From contig NC_088298.1 in NCBI RefSeq assembly GCF_032854445.1, positions 20,113,295-20,177,294 on the forward strand: a stretch of DNA of 64,000 nt. The letters run 5' to 3'. This DNA comes from Liolophura sinensis. Taxonomy: Eukaryota; Mollusca; Polyplacophora; Chitonida; Chitonidae. The notes beneath the pieces were generated by a model. The model did not search any database. It saw nothing but the letters and a program-made list of their open reading frames with translations, and was not told the origin of the DNA. This document shows, piece after piece, positions 1 through 35,744 of this stretch; the first letter of the stretch is position 1, and the number at the start of each line of letters is the position of its first letter. A program made the position numbers and the translations under genes.

Positions 1-752
1 GAAATTTGTGAAGGCTTACATGAAGTTTGTGAAGGCTAACATGAAGTTTGTGAAGGCTTACATGAGGTTTGTGAAGGCTTACATGAAGTTTGTGAAGGCT
101 AACATGAAGTTTGTGAAGGCTAACATGAGGTTTGTGAAGGCTAACATGAGGTTTGTGAAGGCTTACATGAAGTTTGTGAGGGCTTACATGAAGTTTGTGA
201 AGGCTTACATGAAGTTTATGAAGGCTTACATGAAATTTGTGAAGGCTTACATGAAGTTTGTGAAGGCTAACATGAAGTTTGTGAAGGCTTACATGAGGTT
301 TGTGAAGGCTTACATGAAGTTTGTGAAGGCTAACATGAAGTTTGTGAAGGCTAACATGAAGTTTATGAAGGCTAACATGAGGTTTGTGAAGGCTTACATG
401 AAGTTTGTGAGGGCTTACATGAAATTTGTGAAGGCTTACATGAAGTTTGTGAGGGCTAACATGAAATTTGTGAAGGCTTACATGAAGTTTGTGAGGGCTT
501 ACATGAAATTTGTGAAGGCTTACATGAAGTTTGTGAGGGCTTACATGAAATTTGTGAGGGCTTACATGAAATTTGTGAGGGCTAACATGAAGTTTGTGAA
601 GGCTAACATGAAGTTTGTGAAGGCTAACATGAAGTTTGTGAAGGCTTACATGATGTTTGTGAGGGCTTACATGAAATTTGTGAAGGCTTACATGAAGTTT
701 GTGAAGGCTAACATGAAGTTTGTGAAGGCTTACATGAAGTTTGTGATGTTAG
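1..752. repeat. 21-bp tandem repeat, about 36 copies
   Basis: Unit gtgaaggcttacatgaagttt with A/T, G/A and T/A variants, in an EZH2 intron. The unit length is a multiple of three and has no stop in one frame, so a 7-residue repeat (KFVKAYM-like) stays open for the whole array and beyond. The array continues past the window edge, so its 5' border cannot be seen. Most likely non-coding. Confidence 0.95.
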
Positions 753-759
753 TAGAGTT

Positions 760-906
760 TGAAAAATACAGAATCGATTTTGATTGGCAGTTGTGGGAGA
801 TAGGCAAGTCCAGGCTATGCCTAGCCCAAGCTGAAGTTTAGGTGTGGCAGATTTTTTTCAAGCTTCCACTGTCAGCCAGTTATGGTTAATTCCGTAACCC
901 TTTAAG
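760..906. mobile_element. Short inverted-repeat element (family E)
   Basis: The left end has acagaatcgattttgattgg and the right end is close to its reverse complement (cagccagttatgg...gtaaccctt). The core gggagataggcaagtccag is shared with a second copy at 16280-16458. MITE-like and non-coding. Confidence 0.65.
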
Positions 907-1035
907 AAATGCCTTGCATCAGTATGGGATGAGCGTTAAACTGGCTCTCCTTGTGTCTACCAGTAAAAACCTGTGCACATGTGGGAAATTTTGTTAGTTA
1001 CTTACCATAAACTACTGGTTTTATTTGGATACTCT

Positions 1036-1167
1036 GTCAGCAACCTGCGGATGGTCATGGGTTTCCCAAGCCTGGTTTCTCCCCACCATAATGCTGGCTG
1101 CCGTCGTATAAGTGAAATATTCTTGAGTAAGGCATAAAACACCAATCAAATAAATAAATAAATTTAT
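1036..1167 (+). mobile_element. tRNA-derived SINE (S1), 3' fragment
   Basis: It holds the conserved 3' half: agcaacctgcggatggtc, ataatgctggctgccgtcgt, gtgaaatattcttgagta, caccaatcaaataaataaat. S1 copies recur about twenty times in the window in both orientations. The conserved core recalls the MetaSINE type, not verified. Confidence 0.85.
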
Positions 1168-1633
1168 TATGATGCTCCCATTTCCTCCTTCTATGAAATT
1201 GTTATAAGTAGTAATTTACCTCTGATCTATAACTTCCCTTCTGAATTACCGGTTGAACAATTGGTTTTATATTTTGTCTCTCGAAATTTCAGAAATTCAA
1301 AACTTTCTGCAAAAGTGCATTGACAGAAGGGCCAGGTTTAAATTAAGGCCTGATTTCAACAAACTTGAATTTGGGCCAGTGATAAGGTTTAATTTCGTCT
1401 TATGTATGGTCGAATCATAAAATGAGAACTGAGTTGCTTCACAGTGTTTGGAAGAAACTGAATTCATTTTTCTTCCTCAAACTTCCTTTTTGAGAAAATA
1501 GGTAATGAATAAATTCAAGAAATAACAATCATTTACACTAATGGAGCAACATTGTGATTTTGATTACCATATTTATTCTTGGAAATGAAAATGAATCTTT
1601 AAATAAAATTTCAGTTAATTCTTGCTTTCCCAG

Positions 1634-26489
<24,856 letters not shown>

Positions 26490-26524
26490 TGCCCTCCTTC
26501 GTAACAAAACGTCATGAATTTCGC

Positions 26525-26605
26525 CTGAAGAAATCATAGTTGCCTGAAGAAATCATAGTTGCCTGAAGAAATCATAGTTGCCTGAAGAAATCATAGTTGC
26601 CATTA
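26525..26605. repeat. 19-bp repeat in EZH2 3' UTR, about four copies
   Basis: Unit cctgaagaaatcatagttg, starting 36 nt after the stop codon. Confidence 0.95.
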
Positions 26606-26628
26606 TTGTTTTATGCAGTAATCATTTA

Positions 26629-26858
26629 AAAGAAATGTTGTCATTTTCTAAATTGTCATTCTATACATACACAGGACTTGTTGAATGCCAGAAATCCTCC
26701 TAAAGAAGTGTTGTCATTTTATACAGACCCAGGACTTGTTAAATGTCAGAAATTCCCTTTAAGAAATGTTGTCATTTTCTAAATTGTCGTTTTATTGAGA
26801 GTTAGGACTTACTAAATGTCAGAAATTACTTCTAAGAAATGTTGTCATTTTATGGAAA
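26629..26858. repeat. About 85-bp repeat in EZH2 3' UTR, three copies
   Basis: agaaatgttgtcattttcta, aggacttgttgaatgccaga and variants recur three times. Confidence 0.8.
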
Positions 26859-27048
26859 ACAGAGTTCTTAATCAAGAACATGACATTTAAACTGTGCGTG
26901 TGTTTCATGTTGGATAGAATTGGGTATGAGAGTTGCTCATTGACTGCGTTAAAAACTGTACCAAGTTACCTCTCTTCGAATTAATTTAAAATGAAACTTT
27001 AAATGTATTAATAAGGTTAAAAAAAACAACATGAAGGTTTGAGCAGCA

Positions 27049-27309
27049 ATATTTATTTATTTATTGGATTTGTGTTTTACGCCGTACTCAAGAATATTTC
27101 ACTTATACGACAGCTGCCAGCATTAAGGTGGGAGGAAACTGGGCAGAGCCCGGCGGGAAACCACAACCATCCGCCAATTGCTGACAGACCTTCCCACGTA
27201 CAGCCGGAGAGGAAGTTAGCATGAGCTGGACTTGAACTCACGGGGACTGTATTGGTTAGAGGCTTCTAGGCCATTGCGCCAGACTGGCATGCTCTGTCAC
27301 AGAGTCCCC
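27049..27309 (-). mobile_element. SINE S1, minus strand, in EZH2 3' UTR
   Basis: atttatttatttattggatt, gttttacgccgtactcaaga, and the B box on the reverse strand (gagttcaagtcc). The head is diverged. Confidence 0.85.
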
Positions 27310-28079
27310 CAATAGATCAGCTTTGAAAATATGGACAAACTTCTACAACAACAAAAAACTGAAGTTTCATAGTGACATTAGTGATTTAGTTTTAAATTTT
27401 GTTAGCAGAAAATGATGGTCTATCCATTACCAAAGTACCTGAAAAACATATTCACATAAAACTTCCAACTTTGGTTATCAGGGCATAATCCATATATTTC
27501 AGGAAATGGCTTGTGGGCTGACAAGTGGAAAATTTTTAATGAAAACTGCTTATTTTTGGGGGGAGGGGATTGTACCAGGACACTGATTTTTAAGTATTAA
27601 GTGTACTTAACAGTGCACTGTTACTTAAACCTCCACTGCACATATTATCCTGATTTTAGAGGAGGTAATTGCAGCAAATGTTGAATTTCATGTTGTACTT
27701 GAAAATCAATGCAAATTTGTTATTTGTGTTATTTGCATTGTTTGGTAGTGAAAAGGTTCACTATATCCACATTCTATCGTATGGGCCCGGGGATCATGAC
27801 GCGATCTTAGACTTAAGTCAGAATTTCTTACGACCAAAATATTGCATGACAACGTAAATTCTGAGTAAAATGTTGTTAAAGAAATTTCAGCTAATATAAC
27901 AGAAAGAAACATACAAAATTTTATGATAGAAATTTTGGCTTGCATCTAAAATGGCTTCAGGATCTTGGCATGGGTATTTAACATTAATGTTCTCAAAATG
28001 ATGTTCCTTATTTTTGTACAAAAATTCCGGCCTTAAACTGAATATTTCAGGAGTAAGGTGCTTTAATGTATAAGTGAAG

Positions 28080-28085
28080 AATAAA
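28080..28085 (+). promoter_or_regulatory. Candidate poly(A) signal for EZH2
   Basis: Canonical AATAAA, not part of a SINE tail, about 1.6 kb after the EZH2 stop. No transcript evidence. Confidence 0.5.
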
Positions 28086-28229
28086 TGTCTTGTGAAATGA
28101 AAAAGGTATGCTTGTTTCCATCATCAGATGTAGTTACCTGAACAAAGCCAGACTGAAATCTCCCTTATTATTGCAATGTTTGAGTGAGTGCTTTGGGTTT
28201 AACTTTGTACTTAACAATTCAAAAAATTT

Positions 28230-29390
28230 CCCGTCTGGTGTCAGCATCATGAACGATGACTGTTGCAATGCAAAGTGTATGATGGCATAGAGAAATGCAG
28301 CAGTTTGGTATACCTTGAAGGGGTAGGTGTCCTATCTGGTGTCAGCATCATGAACGATGACTGTGGCAATGCAAAGTGTATGATGGCATAGAGAAATGCA
28401 GCAGTTTGGTATACTGTGAAGGGGTAGGTGTCCTGTCTTGTGTCAGCATCATGAACGATGACTGCAAAGTGTATGATGGCATAGAGAAATGCAGCAGTTT
28501 GGTATACCGTGAAGGGGTAGGTGTCCTGTCTGGTGTCGGCATCATGAACGATGACTGTGGCAATGCAAAGTGTATGATGGCATAGAGAAATGCAGTAGTT
28601 TGGTATACCGTGAAGGGGTGGGTGTCCTGTCTGGTGTAATCATCATGAACGATGACTGCAAAGTGTATGATGGCATAGAGAAATGCAGTTTAGTATACTG
28701 TGAAGGGGTAGGTGTCCTGCCTGGTGTCAACGGCATGAACGATGACTGTGGCAATGCAAAACGTATGATGGCATAGAGAAATGCAGCAGTTTGGTATACT
28801 GTGAAGGGGTGGGTGTCCTGTCTGGTGTCAGCATCATGAACGATGACTGCAAAGTCATGAACGATGTCTGTGGCAATGCAAAGTGGATGATGGCATAGAG
28901 AAATGCAGTAGTTTGGTATACCTTGAAGGGGTGGGTGTCCTGTCTGGTGTAATCATCATGAACGATGACTGCAAAGTGTATGATGGCATAGAGAAATGCA
29001 GCAGTTTAGTATACTGTGAAGGGGTAGGTGTCCTGTCTGGTGTCAATGGCATGAACAATGACTGTGGCAATGCAAAACGTATGATGGCATAGAGAAATGC
29101 AGCAGTTTGGTATACTGTGAAGGGGTGGGTGTCCTGTCTGGTGTCAGCATCATGAACGATGACTGCAAAGTCATGAACGATGTCTGTGGCAATGCAAAGT
29201 GGATGATGGCATAGAGAAATGCAACAGTTCGGTATACTGTGAATGGGTGGGTGTCCTGTCTGGTGTCAGCATCATGAACGATGACTGCAAAGTGTATGAT
29301 GGCATAGAGAAATGCAGCAGTTTGGTATACTGTGAAGGGGTGGGTGTCCTGTCTGGTGTTGACGATGGTGCTGCACTGTGGCAATGCTAA
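28230..29390. repeat. Intergenic tandem array of about 94-bp units with shorter variants
   Basis: Core words agtgtatgatggcatagaga, aatgcagcagtttggtatac, aggtgtcctgtctggtgtca and catcatgaacgatgactg recur about a dozen times, with some units lacking the tggcaatg segment. The nearby text at 28188-28230 (gggtttaactttgtacttaa) looks like an inverted S2 tail. Confidence 0.92.
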
Positions 29391-29519
29391 GTGACTGATA
29401 CTCTGAAGAGAGTGGATTGGGTCCGAGTTGTTATAGACACAAGGGTCCTTCCTGGCTTAGACTGATAAAGCTCTGATGCACAGTAAATGTTAGGCCAATA
29501 AGACTGTTTGTTTGAATCC

Positions 29520-29650
29520 ATTTCTAGCTGCATTAGCTGCAACTTTGTCGGGAGATTTGTCAGGTACTTCGCCTGCTCTATTTTCCACCAACCATAAAAT
29601 CTAACCATAATCATAAAAGTAAAAGATTGTAGAGTATGGTATCAATAACA
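29520..29650 (+). mobile_element. SINE-like fragment S3
   Basis: ttccaccaaccataaaatct, cataaaagtaaaagattgta and gtatcaataacacc follow the S3/S1 tail layout. Confidence 0.4.
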
Positions 29651-29689
29651 CCAAAAAAAAAATATAACAAACAAATGGAACGCACTTGG

Positions 29690-30012
29690 ATTAGGAAAAC
29701 ATTACCTCGACTGGCTTGGTTGAGTCACATCTATGACTTTAAAAGAGGAAGTTGTGGCTTCCTCACTTGGCATTCAGCATGGAAGGGATTGTGCAACGAC
29801 TGGTTGACCTGTATCAGTATAATGGCTCGGGCGGGGCGGCTTACTTGCCTTCAGTAAGTTGTCTCGGTGAAGCAGCACTAGATAAAAGAGCGGTGGAAAT
29901 CCGTCTTGAAACAAGGAGGCACATTACATACACCCTAAGGATTCCTTCGTCATATGACTTAAAAATTGTTGAGCACGACGTTAAACCCCAGTCACTTGCT
30001 CACTCACTTTGA
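29690..30012 (+). mobile_element. SINE S2
   Basis: gaggaagttgtggcttcctc, gcggggcggcttacttgcct, aagcagcactagataaaaga and gagcacgacgttaaacccca match 11579-11943. The tRNA head is diverged; the tail ends in cact repeats. Confidence 0.8.
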
Positions 30013-30264
30013 CCGGCCGTCCAAGCATGTATTAACCATAAGCAGAGGACTGAACTGTTTCATACACGTGGTTTATAAAACTCTTTATTCACAAAAAAAT
30101 ACAAAGTTCTCAAATGATCAAAATAAAAGCATGTCGAGTATTCCATGAAAAATATAAGTAACTGCAAACCCTAATGAAGTATCACAGGTTTTTGTAATCG
30201 AGCACATACACTGATGCACATTCATCCATTCATGACAGAACAATGGTGCAATTCTTGGTGCAAA

Positions 30265-32115
30265 TAAGTATCAGTGTCAGACCTTCTTAGCTCCAATAGC
30301 ATGACAGCGTTCATGCAGATGTAAAAATGCTTGAATAGCAAATAAGCATCAGTGACAGACCTTCTTAGCTCCAGTAGCATGCCAATGTTCATGCAGATGT
30401 GAAAATGCTTGAATAGCAAATAAGCATCAGTGTCAGACCTTCTTAGCTCCAATAGCATGCCAGTGTTCATGCAGATGTGAAAATGCTTGAATAGCAAATA
30501 AGCATCAGTGACAGACCTTCTTAGCTCCAATAGCATGCCAGTGTTCATGCAGATGTGAAAATGCTTGAATAGCAAATAAGCATCAGTGTCAGACCTTCTT
30601 AGCTCCAATAGCATACCAGTGTTCATGCAGATGTGAAAATGCTTGAATAGCAAATAAGCATCAGTGTCAGGCCTTCTTAGCTCCAATAGCATGCCAGCGC
30701 TCATGCAGATGTAAAAATGCTTGAATAGCAAATAAGCATCAGTGTCAGACCTTTTCAGCTCTAATAGCATGCCAGCGTTCATGCAGATGTGACAATGCTT
30801 GAATAGCAAATAAGCATCAGTGTCAGACCTTCTTAGCTCCAATAGCATGCCAGTGTTCATGCAGATGTGAAAATGCTTGAATAGCAAATAAGCATCAGTG
30901 ACAGACCTTCTTAGCTCCAATAGCATGCCAGCGTTCATGCAGATGTAAAAATGCTTGAATAGCAAATAAGCATCAGTGTCAGACCTTCTTAGCTCCAATA
31001 GCATGCCAGCGTTCATGCAGATGTGACAATGCTTGAATAGCAAATAAGCATCAGTGTCAGACCTTCTTAGCTCCAATACCATACCAGTGTTCATGCAGAT
31101 GTGAAAATGCTTGAATAGCAAATAAGCATCAGTGACAGACCTTCTTAGCTCCAATAGCATGCCAGCGTTTATGCAGATGTGAAAATGCTTGAATAGCAAA
31201 TAAGCATCAGTGACAGACCTTCTTAGCTCCAATAGCATGCCAGTGTTCATGCAGATGTGAAAATGCTTGAATAGCAAATACGCATCAGTGACAGACCTTC
31301 TTAGCTCCAGTAGCATGCCAGTGTTCATGCAGATGTGAAAATGCTTGAATAGCAAATAAGCATCAGTGTCAGACCTTCTTAGCTCCAATAGCATGCCAGT
31401 GTTCATGCAGATGTGAAAATGCTTGAATAGCAAATAAGCATCAGTGTCAGACCTTCTTAGCTCCAATAGCATACCAGTGTTCATGCAGATGTGAAAATGC
31501 TTGAATAGCAAATAAGCATCAGTGTCAGACCTTCTTAGCTCCAATAGCATGCCAGCGCTCATGCAGATGTAAAAATGCTTGAATAGCAAATAAGCATCAG
31601 TGTCAGACCTTTTCAACTCTAATAGCATGCCAGCGTTCATGCAGATGTGACAATGCTTGAATAGCAAATAAGCATCAGTGTCAGACCTTCTTAGCTCCAA
31701 TAGCATGCCAGTGTTCATGCAGATGTGAAAATGCTTGAATAGCAAATAAGCATCAGTGACAGACCTTCTTAGCTCCAATAGCATGCCAGCGTTCATGCAG
31801 ATGTAAAAATGCTTGAATAGCAAATAAGCATCAGTGACAGACCTTCTTAGCTCCAATAGCATGCCAGCGTTCATGCAGATGTGACAATGCTTGAATAGCA
31901 AATAAGCATCAGTGTCAGACCTTCTTAGCTCCAATAGCATACCAGTGTTCATGCAGATGTGAAAATGCTTGAATAGCAAATAAGCATCAGTGACAGACCT
32001 TCTTAGCTCCAGTAGCATGCCAGCGTTCATGCAGATGTAAAAATGCTTGAATAGCAAATAAGCATCACTGTCAGACCTTTTCAGCTCCAACAGCATGCCA
32101 GCGTTTATGCAGATG
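30265..32115. repeat. 78-bp tandem array, about 24 copies
   Basis: Unit text includes caaataagcatcagtgtcag, cttcttagctccaatagcat and gttcatgcagatgtgaaaat. The minus strand stays open for 644 codons with a 26-residue repeat because the unit is a multiple of three. Differences between copies change amino acids freely (Asp/Val, Asn/Ser, Phe/Cys), with no bias to silent sites by eye. A coding role is unlikely but not excluded. Confidence 0.95.
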
Positions 32116-32559
32116 TCAAAAAAAAAAGGTAATGTTAGATCTAATGATACCTTCATACTTTGTATATGATTTCACAGCATTTTACCAGGCACATCCAGAA
32201 AAATATCCGCTTGAGGTGATGGGCGATTCTCTGACTATTATAATGCTTACTATGTGTGTACAGAGGTAAAACAATTCACTTATCACTGTCCGTTCTGTGT
32301 TCAGTACAAATGACCCTGCATGCTTTCTGGAAATTGTGTAACCTCAAACCTGAAAGCACATGCATGTACCCATGAAAATGGTGTCAATAAGCCGTTTTAG
32401 TTTGAACTGTGTCTTTTTCTAAGAGAATAGTATAGTTTAAATATAAAGATAACATTAAAAGAAAGGCCAGCAAATACTGTCCAAGAAAATGGCTTTTGTT
32501 TTTTGGGGGGTTTTTTTTGTAACAATGATTTTGATCTGATCCTCTTCAATATTTGATTC

Positions 32560-32756
32560 CGCTGTGAGTTCAAGTCCAGCTCATGCTGGCTTCCTCTCCG
32601 GCCGTACGTGAGAAGGTCTGTCAGCAACCTGCGGATGGTCGTGGGTTTCCCCCGGGCTCTGCCCGGTTTCCACCCACCATAATGCTGGCCGCCGTCGTAT
32701 AAGTGAAATATTCTTGAGTACGGCGTAAAACACCAATCAAAAAAAAAAAAAAAAAA
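32560..32756 (+). mobile_element. SINE S1, 5'-truncated, with poly(A) and exact target duplication
   Basis: Starts at cgctgtgagttcaagtcc, ends caccaatcaaaaaaa. It is bordered by the identical 14-bp repeat tcaatatttgattc at 32546-32559 and 32757-32770. The perfect duplication and consensus-like body point to a recent insertion. Confidence 0.95.
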
Positions 32757-32872
32757 TCAATATTTGATTCTATGGTGGCCTGTTGCGAAGCAAAAATTTC
32801 TGTGTGCACTCAAGTGATGACATATGGCATACTCTTTCTGGTCTGTTCAGTCTCAAATTTCTTTAACTTCTT

Positions 32873-33119
32873 ATTTATTTATTTATTTCATTGGTGTTTT
32901 ACACTGTATTCAAGAATATTTCGCTTGTACGACGGCTGCGAATATTATGGTGGAAGGAAACTCACGACATCTGCAGGGTGCTGGCAGACCTTCCCATTTA
33001 CAGCTGGAGAGGAGGTCAGCATGAGCTGGACTTCAACTCACAGCGACCGCATTGGTGAGAGGTTCCTGGGTCATTGGCTATGCTTGTGTGCTATCCCCCT
33101 CGGCCACGGAGGCCTCCTA
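32873..33119 (-). mobile_element. SINE S1, minus strand
   Basis: atttatttatttatttcatt to tcggccacggaggcctcc. Likely 8-bp target duplication aacttctt at 32865-32872 and 33120-33127. Its T-rich end supplies AATAAA copies on the minus strand, downstream of the 133-aa gene. Confidence 0.85.
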
Positions 33120-33358
33120 AACTTCTTCATTTCAAGTAGATTTACATATTAAAGTACTGTATTAACAACACTTAGAGTCTATGTAACAATATGTTTTCAA
33201 ATAAAAAAACTTCTTATGGTGTCACTTGATTTCACATGAAAGCGCATGATCGTAACAGGCACCCGTAAAATCAACCATTTTCAAAATTCCTAAAACTTCT
33301 TTTCTAGCATGGTTTTTGATGAGCTTTCTCAAAGTACATTTTTATGTACCCTATTCTT

Positions 33359-33518
33359 TCAAGCATAGATCTGTTCAGCCATGGCTATTTTCTCAGCTTC
33401 CTCTGGCAGCAGGACTTCAGCAGCATGCTCAGTTCTCCATGCTGCTAATTTGTCTGCACCAAGCTCAGAATGAAGCTTTTCCAGTTTCTCTCTCGACTTT
33501 TCCACTTCCTGACACATC
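33359..33518 (-). CDS. Exon 3 of the 133-aa protein gene and stop
   Basis: Encodes MCQEVEKSREKLEKLHSELG through AEQIYA and TGA; acceptor cgtgcag. The charged heptad-like pattern suggests a coiled coil. Confidence 0.8.
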
Positions 33519-35332
33519 CTGCACGTACAAAATAAAGAAAAAAAAATAAGAAATTAAAGAACAGAATAACAACAAGTCCACAAAGTTTCATGTTGATTGA
33601 CTTGGTGTTTACAAGCCTGAAATCACGTAATGACCATGGTCAATGTTATATAACATTTGATCAAGGATACTTCTCCCAAGGAAAAAGCAATATTGGTCAA
33701 ATATTATATAATCTGGACTTGAACAATATGGGTTATACCACTTTCTCCAAAGGGGTGTTTTCAAAAATGTTAGATACCTACTTTCAGGCTTGTGTTTGTA
33801 CTCACTCACATGGTATGTGTGTGGAAATGGAGTGGTCCTATGGATTTACAGCTGTGCCCAAATCAAGACCTTTTTGGCTAATGGCCAACTGGCTATATAT
33901 GACAATTTGCGCATATAAGTGCTGACTTACATGTAGGCTCTTAGGTTCAACAGTAAAGCAGACATGGGAGGACATCTACAATGTATTGTAAGTTTCTTGT
34001 GGATGTTTTACCTTCTGCTTTCACCTATTGCACGGGCGTAAAAGTTGGCTGTTCTGTCATCGTCAATATCGGCTGTTGCGTCATGCCTACCTTCGCTCTG
34101 AAACACAAAGTACAAGCCTAATTTCACAAGAAAAAGGTCTAAGGTAAATAAACAAACAGTAGCCATTTTTCCTAGTAGTATATGCTTATTAACTTGTGGC
34201 TGAATCAAGGGGTCAGGTCAACTTGGCAGGGGTCAGGTCAGCTTTACAGTCTGGCCGAGGGTCCAGGATTCATAGCACTGACTAAGCTACAAGGTAATAA
34301 GTGTTTTACTATACCAACTTTAATTCCATCCAAAACGCCAGGCTTTTCCTGGGTCTCCATTACCTCCAAGTTACACATGATGTGCAGAGTTTGTAAACTC
34401 GAATCTGTAAACCAGCCTAAAATTAGGCTTGTCGGTTTCAAGTAGAGCTAGGAAGCCTGCCTGTGGTGTGCAATATAGATCCTGAAGACTATGAAATGAA
34501 CACAATGAAGTAATCAAACTTAATTCAGTACCTGTCCATGAAACTGAATGAAATATTTTCTTCGGACCTCGCGTAATGCTGATGTCAGATAAAATGTACT
34601 GATCACGGATCTGATGTGAGCAATGGATTATGTATGAAGGGTGGGTCAGTTAGAGAAAAAAATAATGACCCATCACAGAACTTGGATTGACCAATAACAT
34701 ATCAAGACAGCTTTATGAATATTCACGAGGTATAATAATTCATATAAGTGTCCGCAAAATGTTGCACTGACATCCCCAAACTACCATCAGTTCCCGCTCC
34801 ATTTAAAAAACTTGATGCACTTACCTGCCTTGTTAAATATGTCGAGGCTGGCAGAACAAGAGAATCGATGTTGTGCTTGCCATAAATCGACAGCCGAAAA
34901 GATAAGGAACATAAGTGTCAGCGAAGTTCAGGCCATGGAGACGGGTTTTGATGTTTAATTACTTTCTCAAACGCCTTGACAAACTATCACGGCAACTGCA
35001 AGAGGTTTTTAAATAAAGTGCACTCAGATGTTTGGAGTCATCCAAGCTGGACTGATCAAAATTTTGCCCTAAGAATGTATATTTGTGCAGGTATGTACTT
35101 TCACATGAGACACAAGATTTGGTGCCTGCATGCGGTGTGAATACGAGCACTACTCCACCGGACCTAACATTATTACCTTCTGTTGCGCGTAATTGTCCAT
35201 GATAAACTGTTCTAAAGTAGATGGATTCTTGCTTTCACTCCTCTCCGTTTCCTCACAAGATTCACATGTCTTTTCATCTCCATCCTTCGATTGGTTCTTA
35301 TCTCCTTTCTCCGAAGCGTCCGTGTCTGCCAT
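33359..35332 (-). CDS. Unrecognised 133-aa acidic/coiled-coil protein, three exons, divergent from ODAD4
   Basis: Three minus-strand exons join in frame: 35332-35177 (ATG, 52 codons), 34097-34012 and 33518-33359 (TGA at 33361-33359), 402 nt in all. The borders have proper sites: aag|gtaata, tttcag|agc, agaag|gtaaaa and gtgcag|gat. The N-terminal 45 residues are rich in Asp/Glu/Lys/Ser (DASEKGDKNQSKDGDEKT). Then come LEQFIMDNYAQQK and DDDRTANFYARAIGESRR, and a helical, coiled-coil-like C-terminus (CQEVEKSREKLEKLHSELG ... PEEAEKIAMAEQIYA). No signal peptide or membrane segment. I do not recognise the family. The start lies 525 bp from the ODAD4 start in a shared promoter with an X-box-like site, so a ciliary role is a reasonable inference. 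No independent minus-strand poly(A) signal is obvious before the SINE at 32873-33119. Confidence 0.8.
33519..34011 (-). other. Second intron of the 133-aa protein gene
   Basis: About 490 bp, no coding signal. It holds an imperfect inverted pair around 33590-33800 (acaagcctgaaatcacgta versus acctactttcaggcttgtg). Confidence 0.55.
34012..34097 (-). CDS. Exon 2 of the 133-aa protein gene
   Basis: Encodes SEGRHDATADIDDDRTANFY and ARAIGESR; acceptor tttcag, donor gaag|gtaaaa. Leaves two bases into a codon. Confidence 0.8.
34098..35176 (-). other. First intron of the 133-aa protein gene
   Basis: About 1.1 kb. A good minus-strand donor (aaggcag|gtaagtgc, near 34824) has no matching in-frame exon that I can define; it could belong to an alternative 5' exon. 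Confidence 0.5.
35177..35332 (-). CDS. Exon 1 of the 133-aa protein gene
   Basis: ATG at 35332-35330 in context tggcagacacg; 52 codons ending NYAQQK; donor aag|gtaata. An upstream in-frame extension exists but has no better start context. Confidence 0.8.
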
Positions 35333-35530
35333 TTGTAAACAACAAGCGTTATCCAAAAGAATAGCCACAAATACGTATTTTGGGCATTTAAAGCCATGTA
35401 TTATGCTATTTATATGATTTATTTGGTTCATTATTATTACAATGAAGTGTTTAATGTGAACAGTGTATAATAATGACGTGTGCATATTCATTTGTCATGG
35501 ACATATTTACGCAACTCTCGGGCTAAACTT

Positions 35531-35544
35531 GTATCTATGACAAC
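35531..35544 (+). promoter_or_regulatory. X-box-like RFX site
   Basis: GTATCTATGACAAC fits the ciliary X-box RYYNYYATRRNRAC at 13 of 14 places (third base A instead of a pyrimidine), with a perfect ATGACAAC half. About 200 bp from the minus-strand ATG and 313 bp from the ODAD4 ATG. Confidence 0.6.
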
Positions 35545-35734
35545 CATAGTAGACCGCGAACCTGCATCCATCGAGGTTGCTTTTTCAATCTTTCATGCAC
35601 AGAGTTCATACAAAATACTAAAATCATAGCGGATCACCCTCTACTCCCAACAAAGTAACCGATTTTAGTACTTTAGATTCCTCAATATAATTTCACAGCT
35701 CATTTTCTAGCTACCAAGTACGCATATTTACGTC

Positions 35735-35744
35735 GTTGCTATGG
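35735..35744 (+). promoter_or_regulatory. Possible X-box half-site
   Basis: GTTGCTATGG fits the left half of the X-box; the right half (gctg) does not. 112 bp upstream of the ODAD4 ATG. Confidence 0.35.

Larger units (their letters stand above)
26490..28085 (+). other. EZH2: EZH2 3' UTR (probable)
   Basis: No coding signal follows the TAA until the first clear AATAAA at 28080-28085. The stretch holds a four-copy 19-bp repeat just after the stop, a three-copy repeat of about 85 bp (26629-26858) and an inverted SINE (27049-27309). The UTR extent is inferred from the signal only. Confidence 0.55.

Noticed and set aside
8-841. 277-codon open frame with KFVKAYM repeats
   Set aside because: Product of a 21-bp repeat without stops; no splice context, no homology, lies in an EZH2 intron.
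30222-32156. 644-codon minus-strand frame as a real repeat protein
   Set aside because: Differences between copies look random for the frame; no promoter, introns or known domain. Kept as a low-level finding only.
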